A DNA stretch of 64,000 nucleotides from Thysanoteuthis rhombus (GCA_963457665.1 OY735207.1:49292696-49356695); one strand, 5' to 3'. Positions 43,916-55,164 are shown, counted from the first letter of the stretch. A program made the numbers and translations. Notes: generated by a model from the sequence alone, not told the origin.

Positions 43916-44110
43916 TTAGCGTTCGTGTTCGAGACCAGGTAATAACTAGGATTTTGAATGCTGATTTTCAAGGTTGACATGCCTTCTTTATTTGGAAGAT
44001 TACTACATAATCTAGATATTTCCTCATTTTTGGCGCTAGGATAGAGCGATAGATAGCAAGCTTGCGTGGCAGGACGTCAACTTGCGTAAGGAGTTCAATC
44101 CTCACTGGTG
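43916..44110 (+). repeat. dispersed family G copy and tRNA-like unit
   Basis: AAGTTAGCGTTCGTGTTCGA and CTAGGATTTTGAATGCTGAT (about 43914-43970) match a copy at 63.57-63.64 kb. Directly after, ATAGAGCGATAGATAGCAAG ... GGAGTTCAATCCTCACTGG (44041-44110) has tRNA box A/B-like order. Confidence 0.45.
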
Positions 44111-45147
44111 CCCTACTGTTCTGTGCCTGACTAAACTGAGTTTAGTATATATATATATATATAGTGAAGAGTGTCTGTGTGTGTGTTTCTCCAGACATCT
44201 GAAATGCTGTTAAACGGAGAAGCAATTATCATTAACTTAGATGGGAAACTCTCTAACGGTTTTCAGGCACTTATGAACCCAGCTTACTAACGGATACACA
44301 AAATAAATCAATACAAATCACAGATGTTCACTGACATAGGTGAAAGCTATGATAATTTAAAGTCTTTCGTAAAAGCGGGCTGATGTAAAGCTATATTTTG
44401 TGAAACAAGAAATACTTGTATATGTTTTAACCTTGAAGATGAAACTTCGGTTTTTCTTTGTTTGTACAATGTATTATGATCTATTTAAAGAAAGAAGTTT
44501 AAAGAAGATACGAAGGTAAACGTAATCTTTCTGTCATGCAAAGTCACTTTAAAATGCACTATTTGCCTCTTGAAGAAACTTTCAATGGCATCAGAATTAG
44601 ATTTACCGTGATATCAACTTTAAGCTTCTTTCTTTTCTTGTGTTTTCTTCCTTCAAAACATAACATCGACGATTCACACACAAAAAAAAATTGTTGAACC
44701 TTCCTGAGAGGATGAAACTTAATTTCTGTAAAAATTGTTGTTGTCTGCCTCTGGGGGATTATAGGAGTAGAAAACTTCTTTTTCTTTTTTTTTTTTTCTC
44801 AATGTTGCTTGAACAGGCATTAAGAGGCTATGCGTAAAATACAATATTTCATGAAGAGATTGCAGAAGGGGCGATTTATTTATTCTAAAAATATCAAAAT
44901 CTTTAAACAACGAAATTGTTATCATTAGTTAAATGCAAAAGTTCCCAGCGTAAGCTTTTGTGCAATAACAGAAAAATTCGTGAAAGCGTTCCTGAAGATT
45001 ACTCACCTTTGTTTCGCTTTTCCGATCAGTCCACTTAATAATTCAGAAACTAAGGGACACGTGTTACGCACTGACCTATGGGAAGGTATATCGGTCTGCA
45101 CTTGTCTGTCTCTTCTTGTTTAATACCAAAAAAAAAGGGTAACTAGC
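44111..45147. other. spacer, no gene seen
   Basis: Short (TA)n at 44147-44162 and T-runs. No gene recognised. Confidence 0.5.
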
Positions 45148-45565
45148 AATGAGAGAATGGATTTATTACGAGAACCTAAAAACGAAGAAAATCCTGGCTG
45201 TATCCAGAACAACCTCTTGTATATCGACCTGAACAGAATCTACAGGGAAAAGAAGTTCCAAGTGTTTCAAAGGGAACTATTTATTACGAATCGCTGAAAC
45301 TTGGAAAGGCTGCTAGTGTCCCGGAGTACAGTGAGCGATTGGCGAGGCTAAATGACGCGTCGGAATAAATAACATTTTTAAAAAGATCTTTTACTTGACA
45401 ATGAAATTAACCGATGATTTTGCTTCATGACAATGCTCGCACTGAAGTTAAATCCAACCCATCAAACGAGCAGGGATGGGAAGTTCACTCAGGAGCAGAG
45501 TATTTTCCAGACCTGTCACTATAAGATTATCATTTGTTTTGCAACATGAACACTCATTGTTTAGT
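45148..45565 (+). mobile_element. mariner transposase remnant (C-terminal half)
   Basis: Plus frames read in order MREWIYYENLKTKK (45150-45190), KRRKSWLYPEQPLV (shifted frame, about 45182-45225), GTIYYESLKLGKAASVPEYS then ERLARLND (45266-45355), MILLHDNART (about 45414-45445), and GWEVHSGAEYFPDLSL then DYHLF (about 45475-45540). This is the mariner order: W.YYENPKRKKSW, GVIYYELLKPGETV...Y..QL..LN, LLHDNARPH with the second catalytic Asp, then GWE.L.HP.YSPDLAPSDYHLF. A region between RLND and ILLHDN is deleted or decayed, stops are present, and the N-terminal DNA-binding half is missing. Clearly dead. Confidence 0.75.
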
Positions 45566-45930
45566 GATTAGTCCCAACAATTTGAAAAATATTGAAAATT
45601 CATTCAAAGATTTAAAATGCATTGATGATTGAATAGTGAAATTTTGAATTTATTTGAATAGAAGATTTTGCCAAATAAATACTGGATTTTTTTTTATGAA
45701 TCGATATATCTGTAGTTCAGTAAGTTTCTAGAGGTAACTTCAAGCAAAGACGACACTTACTAGAAGCGTACTTGGACATAGTAGATGAACATGAAGACAA
45801 CGGTCCCAACAAAGTTTCATTCATATAGCTCTTTTCTTCCAACGTCCCTTTCTTCCGCGTCTATTCCATGTTCTATTAATGACAATCTTGTAGGAGTCAT
45901 CTTAATAGTACTTTTTGTCTAGGGTTTGAG
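45566..45930. other. spacer, no gene seen
   Basis: May include the decayed end of the mariner copy; nothing recognisable. Confidence 0.4.
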
Positions 45931-46209
45931 ATGAAGTATTCTCTCCTTTACGATTTTTTTACCATTTTTCTTTTCGTCTGTATTTTCCACTGTTTTTTAC
46001 CCGGAAATATTTTGCAGTGGCAGAGAACTACGGATATGAACCTTCTTAATCAAACTAGTTTTGGTAGCTTAAGAGGCGTCAATATGGCGCTATGGATTCC
46101 TTCACTTTGTACTGCAAAACCCGAGGGACAAATGTCGATACGTACAGAGGAAGATATTCAACTTTGCCTGGATCATATTTCTTTAATACCAATGAGAATT
46201 TACTTGTAA
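45931..46209 (+). CDS. small ORF with signal-peptide-like start, 92 codons
   Basis: Begins MKYSLLYDFFTIFLFVCIFH, a lysine followed by a hydrophobic core of about 20 residues, then CFLPGN and a polar part with one N-linked glycosylation motif (NQTS) and two Cys, ending ISLIPMRIYL. The start is secretory-like, but a T-rich stretch easily gives Phe/Leu/Ile runs by chance. No family recognised; no promoter or splice evidence. Confidence 0.2.
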   Translation: MKYSLLYDFFTIFLFVCIFHCFLPGNILQWQRTTDMNLLNQTSFGSLRGVNMALWIPSLCTAKPEGQMSIRTEEDIQLCLDHISLIPMRIYL

Positions 46210-46789
46210 GATGTTCTACAACACGTATAGACTGACTCTCAAAGTATGTTAGATTGATGCAAAAATTTCCAGTATATCTTATATGAATATATATAAAGGA
46301 TTTTATTCGTATAAACCCATGGCATCACTATTCAAAAAATGTATAGCATCGAAATATTTTCCCGAGCTTTCTCTGATCTAATGACACCTTTCAGCTAAAT
46401 TGGATATGCAACTAAAAATTAAGACGAAAGAAATACCAATCAAAACTTCACAATTAGGTATTTTTCTGATATGTATTGTTCTTCCTAATAAAAGTCAATC
46501 GTCACTTGTTTACTGTCATCGGCTAAAGTCCGATTGTCTTTTAAGGCCTTTCCAAGAATAACCGTACAGAAATTGTATATGTAATACTTTGTGCCTCAGA
46601 CAGTTTTCAAACACGAAATAAAAGAAACTCCCAAAGCATACTGGTATGTAATGGATATTCAGATATTGACAAGATCAACCAGACCACTTGTTTGTATAGA
46701 AACTACTGACTATGTTTTGTTCACAGTTACTATCATCCTTTCTGTGATAGTTTTCATTGAGAACTAGCATCGTCTTCAACTGCAGTGGT
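46210..46789. other. spacer, no gene seen
   Basis: Nothing recognised. Confidence 0.5.
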
Positions 46790-47330
46790 TGTTTAATGTC
46801 CATCGTTGGCGATAGACCTTCCCCAAGATCCGCCAGACCCAAATCGTGAGATCATTGGCATAGTATTGCCCCCCCCCTGAATTTGTTCAAATTGTCACGC
46901 CATCTTCATTTTCAGCGTCTACAATTTCGCATTTGATCCCTGCGGATCGACATTGCGAGTTGCGATGTCTAGCGATTGTCTGCCACTCTTGCAACATTAC
47001 CAGCCCATTGCCATTTGAGGTTAAGCATGACCCTTCCTTAATGAACGTTGCATGATTTTTAGTTTGAGAGCCAGTCTTTTGGTTAGGTTCCATGTTTCTG
47101 CTCCATAGGAGACTATCGGTAGGGTGCATTTGGTCGTAGACCTTTCTTTTCCAAACTAATGGAATCTTTTTGTTCTTGAAGGTTGAGCTTGCTCAGCCGG
47201 GAGCTTGCCAACCTGGAGTGATCCTTCGTTTGATTTCCTCTTCTTCTGAAGATTTCGCGGAGACTCTCTGTCCCAGGTAAATATAGTGGTCTACTTTCTT
47301 TAGCTCAGCATTTGATAATCGGTTGGTTCC
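46790..47330 (-). mobile_element. RTE copy (subfamily A), diverged
   Basis: Plus strand AATGTCCATCGTTGGCGATA marks the 3' end without a (GAT)n tail. Minus-strand frames include HYIYLGQRVSAKSSEEEEIK and RRITPGWQAPG (about 47210-47300), the block before the GAETW segment, and later pieces with several shifts. A C-run at 46870-46878 lies within the terminal region. Older than the tailed copies. Confidence 0.75.
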
Positions 47331-47686
47331 TGATACGAGCTCTCTGTCTATAAATAACTGCATGATGAAATGTCCAAAGTGGGGTGGGGGGAGAGGGGGT
47401 AGTTGTTTCGGTGTTGTTGACTAACTCAAATTTATTGATGTCATTATCAGCGCGGTGGATTCTCGCTCATTCTAAAGAAGCAAAGAATTGTGTTCCTCGA
47501 GGAACATTCCTAGAATTCTTTATTTAAAGATAAACATGAACTTACAACCCCGACGCATTGAACGCCACAAGCCGCGTATACCGATTGCTGTCTTTTCTTG
47601 ATAAGAATAGACTGGCTACCCGACAGCCGGCCCAGAGGCCGCTTTGCCTGCCAGCCAAAAATTGGGTTTGTTATTTTAGAATCGAA
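47331..47686. other. spacer, no gene seen
   Basis: A G-rich run near 47380-47400. The 47558-48124 frame begins here but is carried by the repeat that follows. Confidence 0.4.
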
Positions 47687-47721
47687 ATAAGAAAGCCATA
47701 TATATATATATATTTGGCTTT

Positions 47722-47806
<85 letters not shown>

Positions 47807-47817
47807 TATTTGGCTTT

Positions 47818-47858
<41 letters not shown>

Positions 47859-47866
47859 TTGGCTTT

Positions 47867-47913
<47 letters not shown>

Positions 47914-47925
47914 TTATTTGGCTTT

Positions 47926-47990
<65 letters not shown>
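47687..47990. repeat. compound array of TTTGGCTTTCTTA units separated by (TA)n
   Basis: Four forward copies of ATTTGGCTTTCTTATATA start near 47712, 47804, 47854 and 47912, separated by 30-80 bp of pure TA. One inverted copy, ATAAGAAAGCCA (47687-47698), faces the first forward copy TGGCTTTCTTAT (47715-47726), forming a perfect 12-bp-arm hairpin. Confidence 0.9.
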
Positions 47991-48036
47991 GTATGTGCAG
48001 GTGTATGTGTGTGTGCATACACTCTCAAGTTCCACT

Positions 48037-48085
48037 TATCTCTCTATCTATCTGTCTGTCTATCTATCTGTCTGTCTATCAATCT
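48037..48085. repeat. (TCTA/TCTG)n microsatellite
   Basis: Tetranucleotide units with alternating TCTA and TCTG blocks. Confidence 0.9.
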
Positions 48086-48410
48086 AAATTGTTTATAAAA
48101 AGATTCGAGCTTTCATACATTTAATTCCTGTAAAAACAATTGGGAGAACCTGATATTATACTGAATTCATTTCATACTAAATTGATATATCTCACACGTA
48201 TAATACATGAAAATCAAAGATGTTCTATTTACCTAAACGATGTATACTGATAATAAGGGGCTGGAATCTTTCCAGAAATGGAAATTACAAATATATGAAT
48301 TAATCATATTAGAAGCATATTTCGTCGCAGTCTAACGATGTAAAAAAATTTATTTTATTCCACTATTTTTATATAGTCCAATTATTGCAGTGCCATTTTT
48401 TTATATATGT

Positions 48411-48512
48411 TCCGAATGACTTGAATGTAATTCTCGTTAAATCCTTGTTCTGGCACTGAGTTGAAGACTGCTGTACGTTTCACCCTTTCTCATAATTTAC
48501 AAAAGCTAAAAT
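48411..48512 (-). mobile_element. short RTE fragment (subfamily B)
   Basis: The plus strand GTTCCGAATGACTTGAATGT, AATTCTCGTT and GAAGACTGCTGTACGTTT match, with changes, 51.91-52.02 kb of the RTE copy there. The minus strand gives AFVNYEKG-like residues, where the family has AFIDYEKAFD. It has neither the 3' end nor a tail, so it is an internal fragment. Confidence 0.6.
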
Positions 48513-48537
48513 ATTGAGAACTTCTGCATATGCATCC

Positions 48538-48575
48538 TTGTATGTATGTATTTATGTATGTATGTATGTATGTAT
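48538..48575. repeat. (GTAT)n microsatellite
   Basis: About nine GTAT units with one TTTA interruption. Confidence 0.9.
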
Positions 48576-48986
48576 TAGAATGGGCATATGGGTACACTTT
48601 CGTTAAGGGTGGATGTAAAAGGCCTAATTTGCCCGATTTTTACACCTTTTAGACCGAATTCTTTTTTTCTGTGTTTATATGTGTGGGAGATGCACCTACC
48701 TTCATTTAATATAAGCTTTCAACAATGAACCTGCCTCACCCTAGGTTTGGGAGCTGGGACAATGTCCTGTTTGCCCTCGCTAGCGGACGCCCTTGCTGGC
48801 CTGTTTCTTTACCCGAGTTCATATGAAACGCATTCTCCTAGCTTTTCAATCTTGGCGAGGCTCGTAAACGACGTATCAAGAGTTAATTGATTATATAAGC
48901 AATTAAGGGCTAATGAAACTTCAAAAACACCCCTAAAATATCCTTTACTGTGCAGTAGGTGACGCTGGAACTTTTGCATCAATTTA
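48576..48986. other. GC-richer spacer, possible unnamed repeat
   Basis: 48600-48960 is less AT-rich than its neighbours and has the look of a SINE body (AAAAGGCCTAATTTGCCCG, GGAGCTGGGACAATGTCC, and a GGTGACGCTGGAACTTTTGC end followed by a tetranucleotide repeat). I found no second copy in the window. Confidence 0.35.
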
Positions 48987-48987
48987 A

Positions 48988-49061
48988 TAGATAGATAGAT
49001 TGATAGATAGATAGATAGATAGATTGATAGATAGATAGATAGATAGACAGATAGATAGATA
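48988..49061. repeat. (GATA)n microsatellite
   Basis: GATA units with TTGA and CAGA interruptions, directly after the possible SINE body. Confidence 0.95.
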
Positions 49062-49425
49062 GGTGTGGTTGCCTATTAAGTGAATCAAGTATTCGCGTGT
49101 TGCTCACGCAAGTGGAACTAGAATTTGGAATTATGATTTCAAAGCTAGCGGGCTCGCTTCACTTGTGAGTTTGATGCAACACAGTCTTCCTTATCCACTT
49201 AGCTTTACACTGTACAAGGCTGGGCTTGGTGAATATCGCAAAACTTATATAGTAAATTATGAGGGGATTTTTTTTTCAATTTCTTATGAGTGAAAATCAA
49301 GATTAGCGTCTTATATTAAGAATAGCACATTTTAGATTTATAATATGTTATTATAACAATAACACAATATTAATGGCATAATTACAAGTAATTAAAAATG
49401 CCAATAAGAATATGAAAAGAAAGAA
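49062..49425. other. spacer, no gene seen
   Basis: Nothing recognised with confidence. Confidence 0.4.
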
Positions 49426-50290
49426 TATTCTAAAATGAAATGGAGACATAAAAATGAGCCTTTTGTAAACACTCTGTAACTAATAGTAAGTCTCCATTGA
49501 AACTCGACAAGGAAGGATTCAAATAACGTGGAACTGGCAACATATTGACGACATAACTTCCTTCTGGTACGCATTCATGCGTGATAGATAAGTTGCATGT
49601 GAATTGTGGGGACATTGGGATCTACAAAATTTCTTTCGTGAACAATAACATCCTGCTGATGGATACCGTTGTGTAATTTGGCCAATTTTGGCACAACCAG
49701 ACCGACCATTGGATATCATACAGCTTCCTTGCCGAATGTTCAATGATTGGAATAAGAGTATCTTGGCTTCGGTTGCGTTCATCTTGAAGACGGCACCACC
49801 CGGAATGCGTCTCTATGGCTCCGAGAACCAAATCTCCTTATAGCTATGTTGCACGATTATACTTCCGGTGAAATTACTTATTCCTGCCGATTTCTACAAT
49901 GATGAGATCTCCGTTTTTATGACGGTCTCCAAGTCGTTGGAGATAAGTCTCCCAGAATTCTTTTTCAAATTTTGCGGAGGAAATTGTACTAGTCACAAAT
50001 TGTTGCTTTGCTTCTACCTCAGGAGCTATCTGTTGCTGAGTGAAGGCATGATATCATATGTATATCAGATTCACAATCTGGGTCTGCAAACGATGCCATT
50101 TATCAAAGAAACATTTATACTAGACAGATAGTGCGGAATTGTCACGCTGGTATCACCATCTCTATCTGTCAATACCTTGACCGTTTCAGTTGAGTTGGCA
50201 CGATTCCTTGCTAGTGGAACAGTCAACATTGTTTTGAATAATTCGCCGTTCTTTTTCGACCGACAATGAACCCTTTCAGAGCGCATGCGT
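49426..50290 (-). mobile_element. decayed Merlin / IS1595-like transposase
   Basis: Minus-strand frames give in order: an N-terminal part 50286-50071 (with HCRSKKNGELFKTM); FWETYLQRLGDRHKNGDL then IIVEIGRNK (about 49880-49960); FHRKYNRAT (about 49850-49875); GDLVLGAIETHSGWCRL (about 49785-49835); RSQDTLIPIIE (about 49745-49775); ISNGRSGCAKIGQIT (shifted, about 49670-49715); HQQDVIVHERNFVDPNVPTI (shifted, about 49605-49665); and KLCRQYVASSTLFESFLVEF (about 49490-49550). This is the block order of the ISXO2/IS1595 domain found in Merlin elements (V.IDES.F..KYN.GR...G.WVLG.IE..TG...L..V..R...TL.PII ... SD.W.AY ... Y.H..V.HS..FVDP.TG.HTQ.IE..W). Where that family has catalytic D, D and E, this copy has G (VEIGR), N (ISNGR) and a non-acidic residue. 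Two frameshifts and several stops are present. Confidence 0.75.
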
Positions 50291-50705
50291 GGCCGATTTT
50301 TTAAATTTGATATTGTTTGATTCTAAATCAAAAACTCAACATTAGAAGATTACAAAAGGGTTATCTCAATTGATACATGAAAATTATTCCCTTTTTAAGA
50401 TGGTAAATTTGTATTTTACCCTTTAAGAATTGGATAACAATCTTCTAAAACCAAATAATTTTTAACGTAATCAACTTCACGAAACCATTTTATGTAAAAT
50501 GTTAGTATTAATCATTACAAGAAGTGTACAAGAAATCCTCTTTATAATCCCCATCAAAGAATTTATTGACTAACATTTTATTGGTGAAATATTCACGTCA
50601 TACTTTTCTGGTCGTAGCTTTGTTCGGTTGTTTTCGGTTGTTCTCAGATTAAAAATTATGATATTCCACAGATGAAACATTTGTATTTGAATTGTTTAAA
50701 CGGAA

Positions 50706-50745
50706 TGATAAAGGGAGGCAACTTCAAAGTTGAATAGCTTCCCTT
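50706..50745. repeat. AAAGGGAGG hairpin 1
   Basis: AAAGGGAGGCAACTTC is followed after a few bases by TAGCTTCCCTTTG; outer arms AAAGGGA/TCCCTTT pair perfectly and the inner AACTT/AAGTT also pairs. Confidence 0.65.
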
Positions 50746-51444
50746 TGCTATGTATAATCGAAATAAGTCAAAAAATAATAATGAAAATACTGTGTTTCAG
50801 ATTTCAAACAATTTAAGGCAGTTAAAATTATAAAAGTATCCGAATTAAGGAACGGTTAATGTTCTCAAGTATAGTTTAAGACACAAAACTGCATATCTAA
50901 AAAATGTATAATGATAATAAAAAAGAAGTATTATTTATTTATGAATCGAAACGATCCATCTTCATCACAATCAAGACGTATGCAGAAACGACTTATTTTT
51001 TATATAACCATTTTTATATTCAAAATTTGGTCAAATAGCTACTTTGTTTTTTCTATGTCTTTTAGTTAATTGCCATTTTTTTAGTTCCTGGTTCTTCTTG
51101 TAGAGGTAGTAATAATAGTATTAGTCGTGGAAGTGATCGTAAGTTGTCAGGATTTTTGGATAAAACATTATCATTAGTGATTTTTGTTTAGTTTTTTTTT
51201 TATCTTATGTTTGTTGCTTGTTTATCGTAATGCTGAGGTCTTTTTAGGGGGGGTATTTGTATTTTTGACGTTTTATGTCTGAAGTATACTGCTTACTTGA
51301 CAGTCCTAGAGGGCGGAAAATGATGAGCATTGCGATTAGAAAAGCAATAAATAATAAGGTTAATCTCTCTTAATTGAATATCCGTCTTATATACAGGGTA
51401 TTTACGGTAATTTTGGCGCCAACTGTAACATGGTGATAGCAAAT
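50746..51444. other. AT-rich spacer, no gene seen
   Basis: Nothing recognised. Confidence 0.5.
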
Positions 51445-52030
51445 TCATTCAAGTCCAGCTCTCCAGAGTGATAAGTTCGATCTGCTTGAGTCTGGTCTTT
51501 TCCCACTGCGTTTACAGTCCCATGCTAACCACTCAGTTAGCCGTTTGCTCCATCTGTTATCATTCCTTCTTGCTAAGTGTTCCGTCCGTCTCCATTTTTG
51601 TTGCTTGATTATTTGAATAATATCCTTCACTCTTGTCTTTCCCCTGATTCGTGTTGATCTTTTTTTCTATCTGTAAGTGTATCCTAATATTGCTCTTTCT
51701 TTTGCTCTTTGTTTTCATTTCGTTTTGTTAGTTTTCATGTTTTGCATGTCTATTCATTCCCATTCCCCCCCAGCCAGTTTTCTGAAAGACGCTTTCAAAG
51801 CTGGCTGTAAATAGTTTAGGTGACAATGTATCCTCTTGTCTTGCCCTTCATGCTATCTTTATCTTGTTTGTAATTTATGGAGTCTTATTGTTACATTTAC
51901 AATTTCGTATATGTTCTGAATGACTTGTATGTAATTCTCGTTGACAACTTGGTCTCGCATTGTTTTGAAAACCGACGTTTGTTCTACCCAGTCCAATGCC
52001 TTTTCATAATCTATAAAGGCCAAACAAAGT
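51445..52030 (-). mobile_element. RTE copy (subfamily B) with internal deletion
   Basis: The minus strand starts near 52027 with AFIDYEKALDWVEQTSVF, goes on with NENYIQVIQNIYE, then RQEDTLSPKLFTASFESVFQ ending near 51775. It then jumps to the much later block ENLTKRNENK-like and KDIIQIIKQQKWRRTEHLAR then RNDNRWSKRLTEW (51445-51630). The stretch that should lie between them (palm FADD, KTK, LKRKV and GAETW blocks) is missing, so about 400-500 bp have been deleted. No (GAT)n tail; the 3' end is at about 51445. Confidence 0.75.
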
Positions 52031-53414
52031 GAATGGATGATTATAAGTACTTATATTTATTCACAGGATTACCAATGAGAACTTACTTTTCAAGTTAATA
52101 CTCACCATGTTTTATTGCCATGGTCAGTTATGATATTAAGACACCTTAAAAGTATTTATTGAATGCCTACTGACAATAAATTAAGTTAGGCTGTAACGTA
52201 GAGTTGTCAATGTTAAGACCATATGCCGTAGTGGTAATGAGAAAAGTTCATCTATACTAAAGAAAGCGAAGAAGCACAAAACGTATGAAACAAAAGCACA
52301 CATATTGTATAAGAATGGACAATCAATTAGAACTGTCAATCGTCTAATGGGTGGATCCAAATTATGTTTGAAGAATACGTGTACAAAGAGATTCTATGTA
52401 AGTGGTCTTTATGAAGGGAAAAAAGTTATATTTTGTACATTATAACATACATAATGATTCTTTTTGATAAGGGGAAGTAATATTTTCTTTAATTTGAATC
52501 TTGCTCTTTTCTTTTTTTTCTTTCTTTTTTTTTTCCCCAAATACTGGAAAGTTGATAACAGTATAGAATAGAGCAAAGGAACAAGCGTGTCGATTATGTA
52601 CGAAAAAAGAATGGGGGAAAAAGAAGATAGACTATTTTCATTTTACCTCGAAATTTTGTTAAGATATTTTTTATTCCGTGTGTTTTAGTTTTCTGTCAAG
52701 ACTTAGAGTTGCTGTCTTTAGCTTTATATTTGATAGACAGCTTCTCTCAACCGAGATGAAATCTTTTGCGTCTTTGCATCTTGATGGCTTATCTGAAAAG
52801 ACAGATGCTGGGCTGGTGGCACTCAAATTTTGTCACGTGATTTCATATATGCATATTCATATATTTTGGAAACCTAATTTGCGTACGTGCGTTTCTCTTT
52901 ATTTTTCTCAATGCTCACCCACAAGAAACATCAAAATAGTATAAAAGTATATGTGACCTATTTTGTATTATCTGAACAATCTTTCCATTCAAAAGAATTT
53001 GATTCCTGCAAAACCGAACCTAATTATTCCTTGAGTAAGTAACATTTTACTTGAATGCCAATAGCGAGCAATTTATTTAATCAAATTGCCTTGAACTGAT
53101 TGTTCCACGATTTCTTGATCACTTCAAGGATTCCGACTACTTTTTCGCCAGATAACTGCTTCGTTTATCAAGAATGTAGCCAGCTTCTTTGCAAGCTTTA
53201 ATCAAATTTGCAATCATCAAAACGATTCGACAAAAAACAAAGTTGTATTTTTGCAGAATACTGTAGCTGAATTTTGCTCTGTAATCAAATATTCAAGTGA
53301 CACCGATACCTCCAAAAGTATGGTTCTTATGTTTTTCATAAGCTTGTTCTATCTAAAGCTTTCAATCAAATTCCATTGAATACATCTGAATTTATCATTC
53401 GCTAAGGTCGGTTG
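52031..53414. other. AT-rich spacer, no gene seen
   Basis: The open frame 52678-52944 (plus) is not recognised. T-runs near 52505-52535. Nothing else. Confidence 0.45.
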
Positions 53415-53724
53415 CAGTGACGTATCAAGACGTAACTGATGATTTGAGGGCCAGGGGACTTGGCTCCTAGAGGGACCCCTCCTACATTCGGTGAGATTTG
53501 ACGAAAACAGGGAACTTGCTATAAACTGACAAGCATAATCAATTAATTGGTTTAAGACAAACCAAAAGGCTGAATTATTATCAACGCAATTATGTATAAT
53601 CACATACATGGTTGTTATTGTTTTATGTCAGTTGAAATGCAGTAAGTGCTATTTACAAAGTTCGGGGGGTCTACTTCCATTTGGTGGTATTTTCTATCCC
53701 CACCGCTCCAGCTACGCCTCAGTT
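53415..53724. mobile_element. possible hAT-like non-autonomous element
   Basis: CAGTGACGTATC at 53415 and the reverse complement of the region ending near 53724 (CTGAGGCGTAGC) both resemble the hAT terminus CAGTGGCGTAGC. The two termini match at only about 11 of 16 positions, and the flanking 8-mers are not a clean duplication. Offered as weak evidence only. Confidence 0.25.
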
Positions 53725-55164
53725 CGGTAAAACGGCAAAGCTGGAAGTACACAAAAATGAACTTGTGATGATATATGAAAACCCACGGGGAAACAACAGG
53801 AAGCAACGAGAAGCAGAGCAATCATTTATTACCGGTAACAATTTGTTTAATCAATGGATAACCCTAATCCAACTCCTAGTACCTGAGTCAAATCCTAAAT
53901 TATTTAATAATCACCACAAATCTCTATATAAGAGCTTCTTGAAATTACACACCCATTGCTTCTCGTTGCTTTTCATAGCTTCTCGTTGTTCCTCGTATTT
54001 TACAGGGACTGGAACAATTCTCATAAAAGAAGACTACTAAAAAACTACTGGAAAGCTTATCATCGAGTCATGCCGTATGATTCAGTCCAAATTTTTAGTA
54101 TTCAACTCAACGAATGAATTACTTATAAAATGTTAACGAACATCTGAAGCGGCCATAACTAACCAAATTTGGGGTTCCCGGGGTTTCCCCAGCACTAACC
54201 GAAAATTCAGCAAAATCGGTCAAAATTTGAAAAATGTCTCCAAATCGAAACTAAAAACATTGTTTTTGTTTATAAAACTCAAACAAGGAAACAGATCGAC
54301 TATAATCCATTAAACCAAAATCGTTGTACATCCCCCAACGATCATATAAAATTGCATCGAAATATCTTAGAAATTGAAAGTGTTATTTAATCTTTAATTA
54401 AAGAAGTTACCCACAGAAAAAAAACACACGATGCCATTTTTCAATTCGGTAGCGATTCTGAAAACTCCAACCGGAGACAAGAACGAATCACTTATAATCA
54501 TGGGTGCCCACTAGAAGAGGGGGGAAATAAACAGTGTATATCTGGGGGGTGGGGGGCAAATGGGTATATTCGAGATATATGTTAGTGGTAACCCTAATAC
54601 CAATCAGTAAAGTAACAATACAGTCTTTGGTTGAGATGCACATCGGATAACGAAGTCGAAAATACATTCTTTCGTCAGTAATTTTTTTCTGCTTTTAATC
54701 CATGACACCCTGAAAAATCTTTTTTGAATTTGTTAGTCTTCAGATAACAGTATTTTTTAGAGTTTTAAAGGGGAGTTCTATTTACAATGTAACTCTTATG
54801 GTAAATAGAGCCATTACTTTCGGTCCGTTGTATGGAAGTGGGACTTCGAAGTATGTTGTTATTTCCCTCGAGAGGCTTCTTTCATATTTTAACGACGTTT
54901 ATTTTTCTGTGCTTCCGTTTAGTTTGTTTTTGTTTGTTTGGGGGGGGGGCTGGACTCACGGGATCTACACCAAGACGCCAGAGAAGTTTCAATAACAACC
55001 TTCACAAGGGAAGTAACTAAAGCACAAAAAATTATCATCAAAAAATATTTTATACTACTTTTTTTTCCGATTTGGTCGACCAATGTGAAGCATTTTTTTT
55101 TTCACGTGAACATTGGGGTGAGCTTACATAAAACAATTATACTGCACCGCTATCCTTTATTGAC
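53725..55164. other. spacer, no gene seen
   Basis: The open frame 53681-54040 (plus, 119 codons) has no recognised domain. A G-run near 54545-54555 and a second at 54940-54949. Confidence 0.4.

Noticed and set aside
47558..48124. 188-codon open frame, the longest in the window
   Set aside because: Most of it is Tyr-Ile from TA runs and the repeated TTTGGCTTTCTTA word.
48988..49061. CRISPR-like array
   Set aside because: Regular GATA units without spacers; a microsatellite in eukaryotic DNA.
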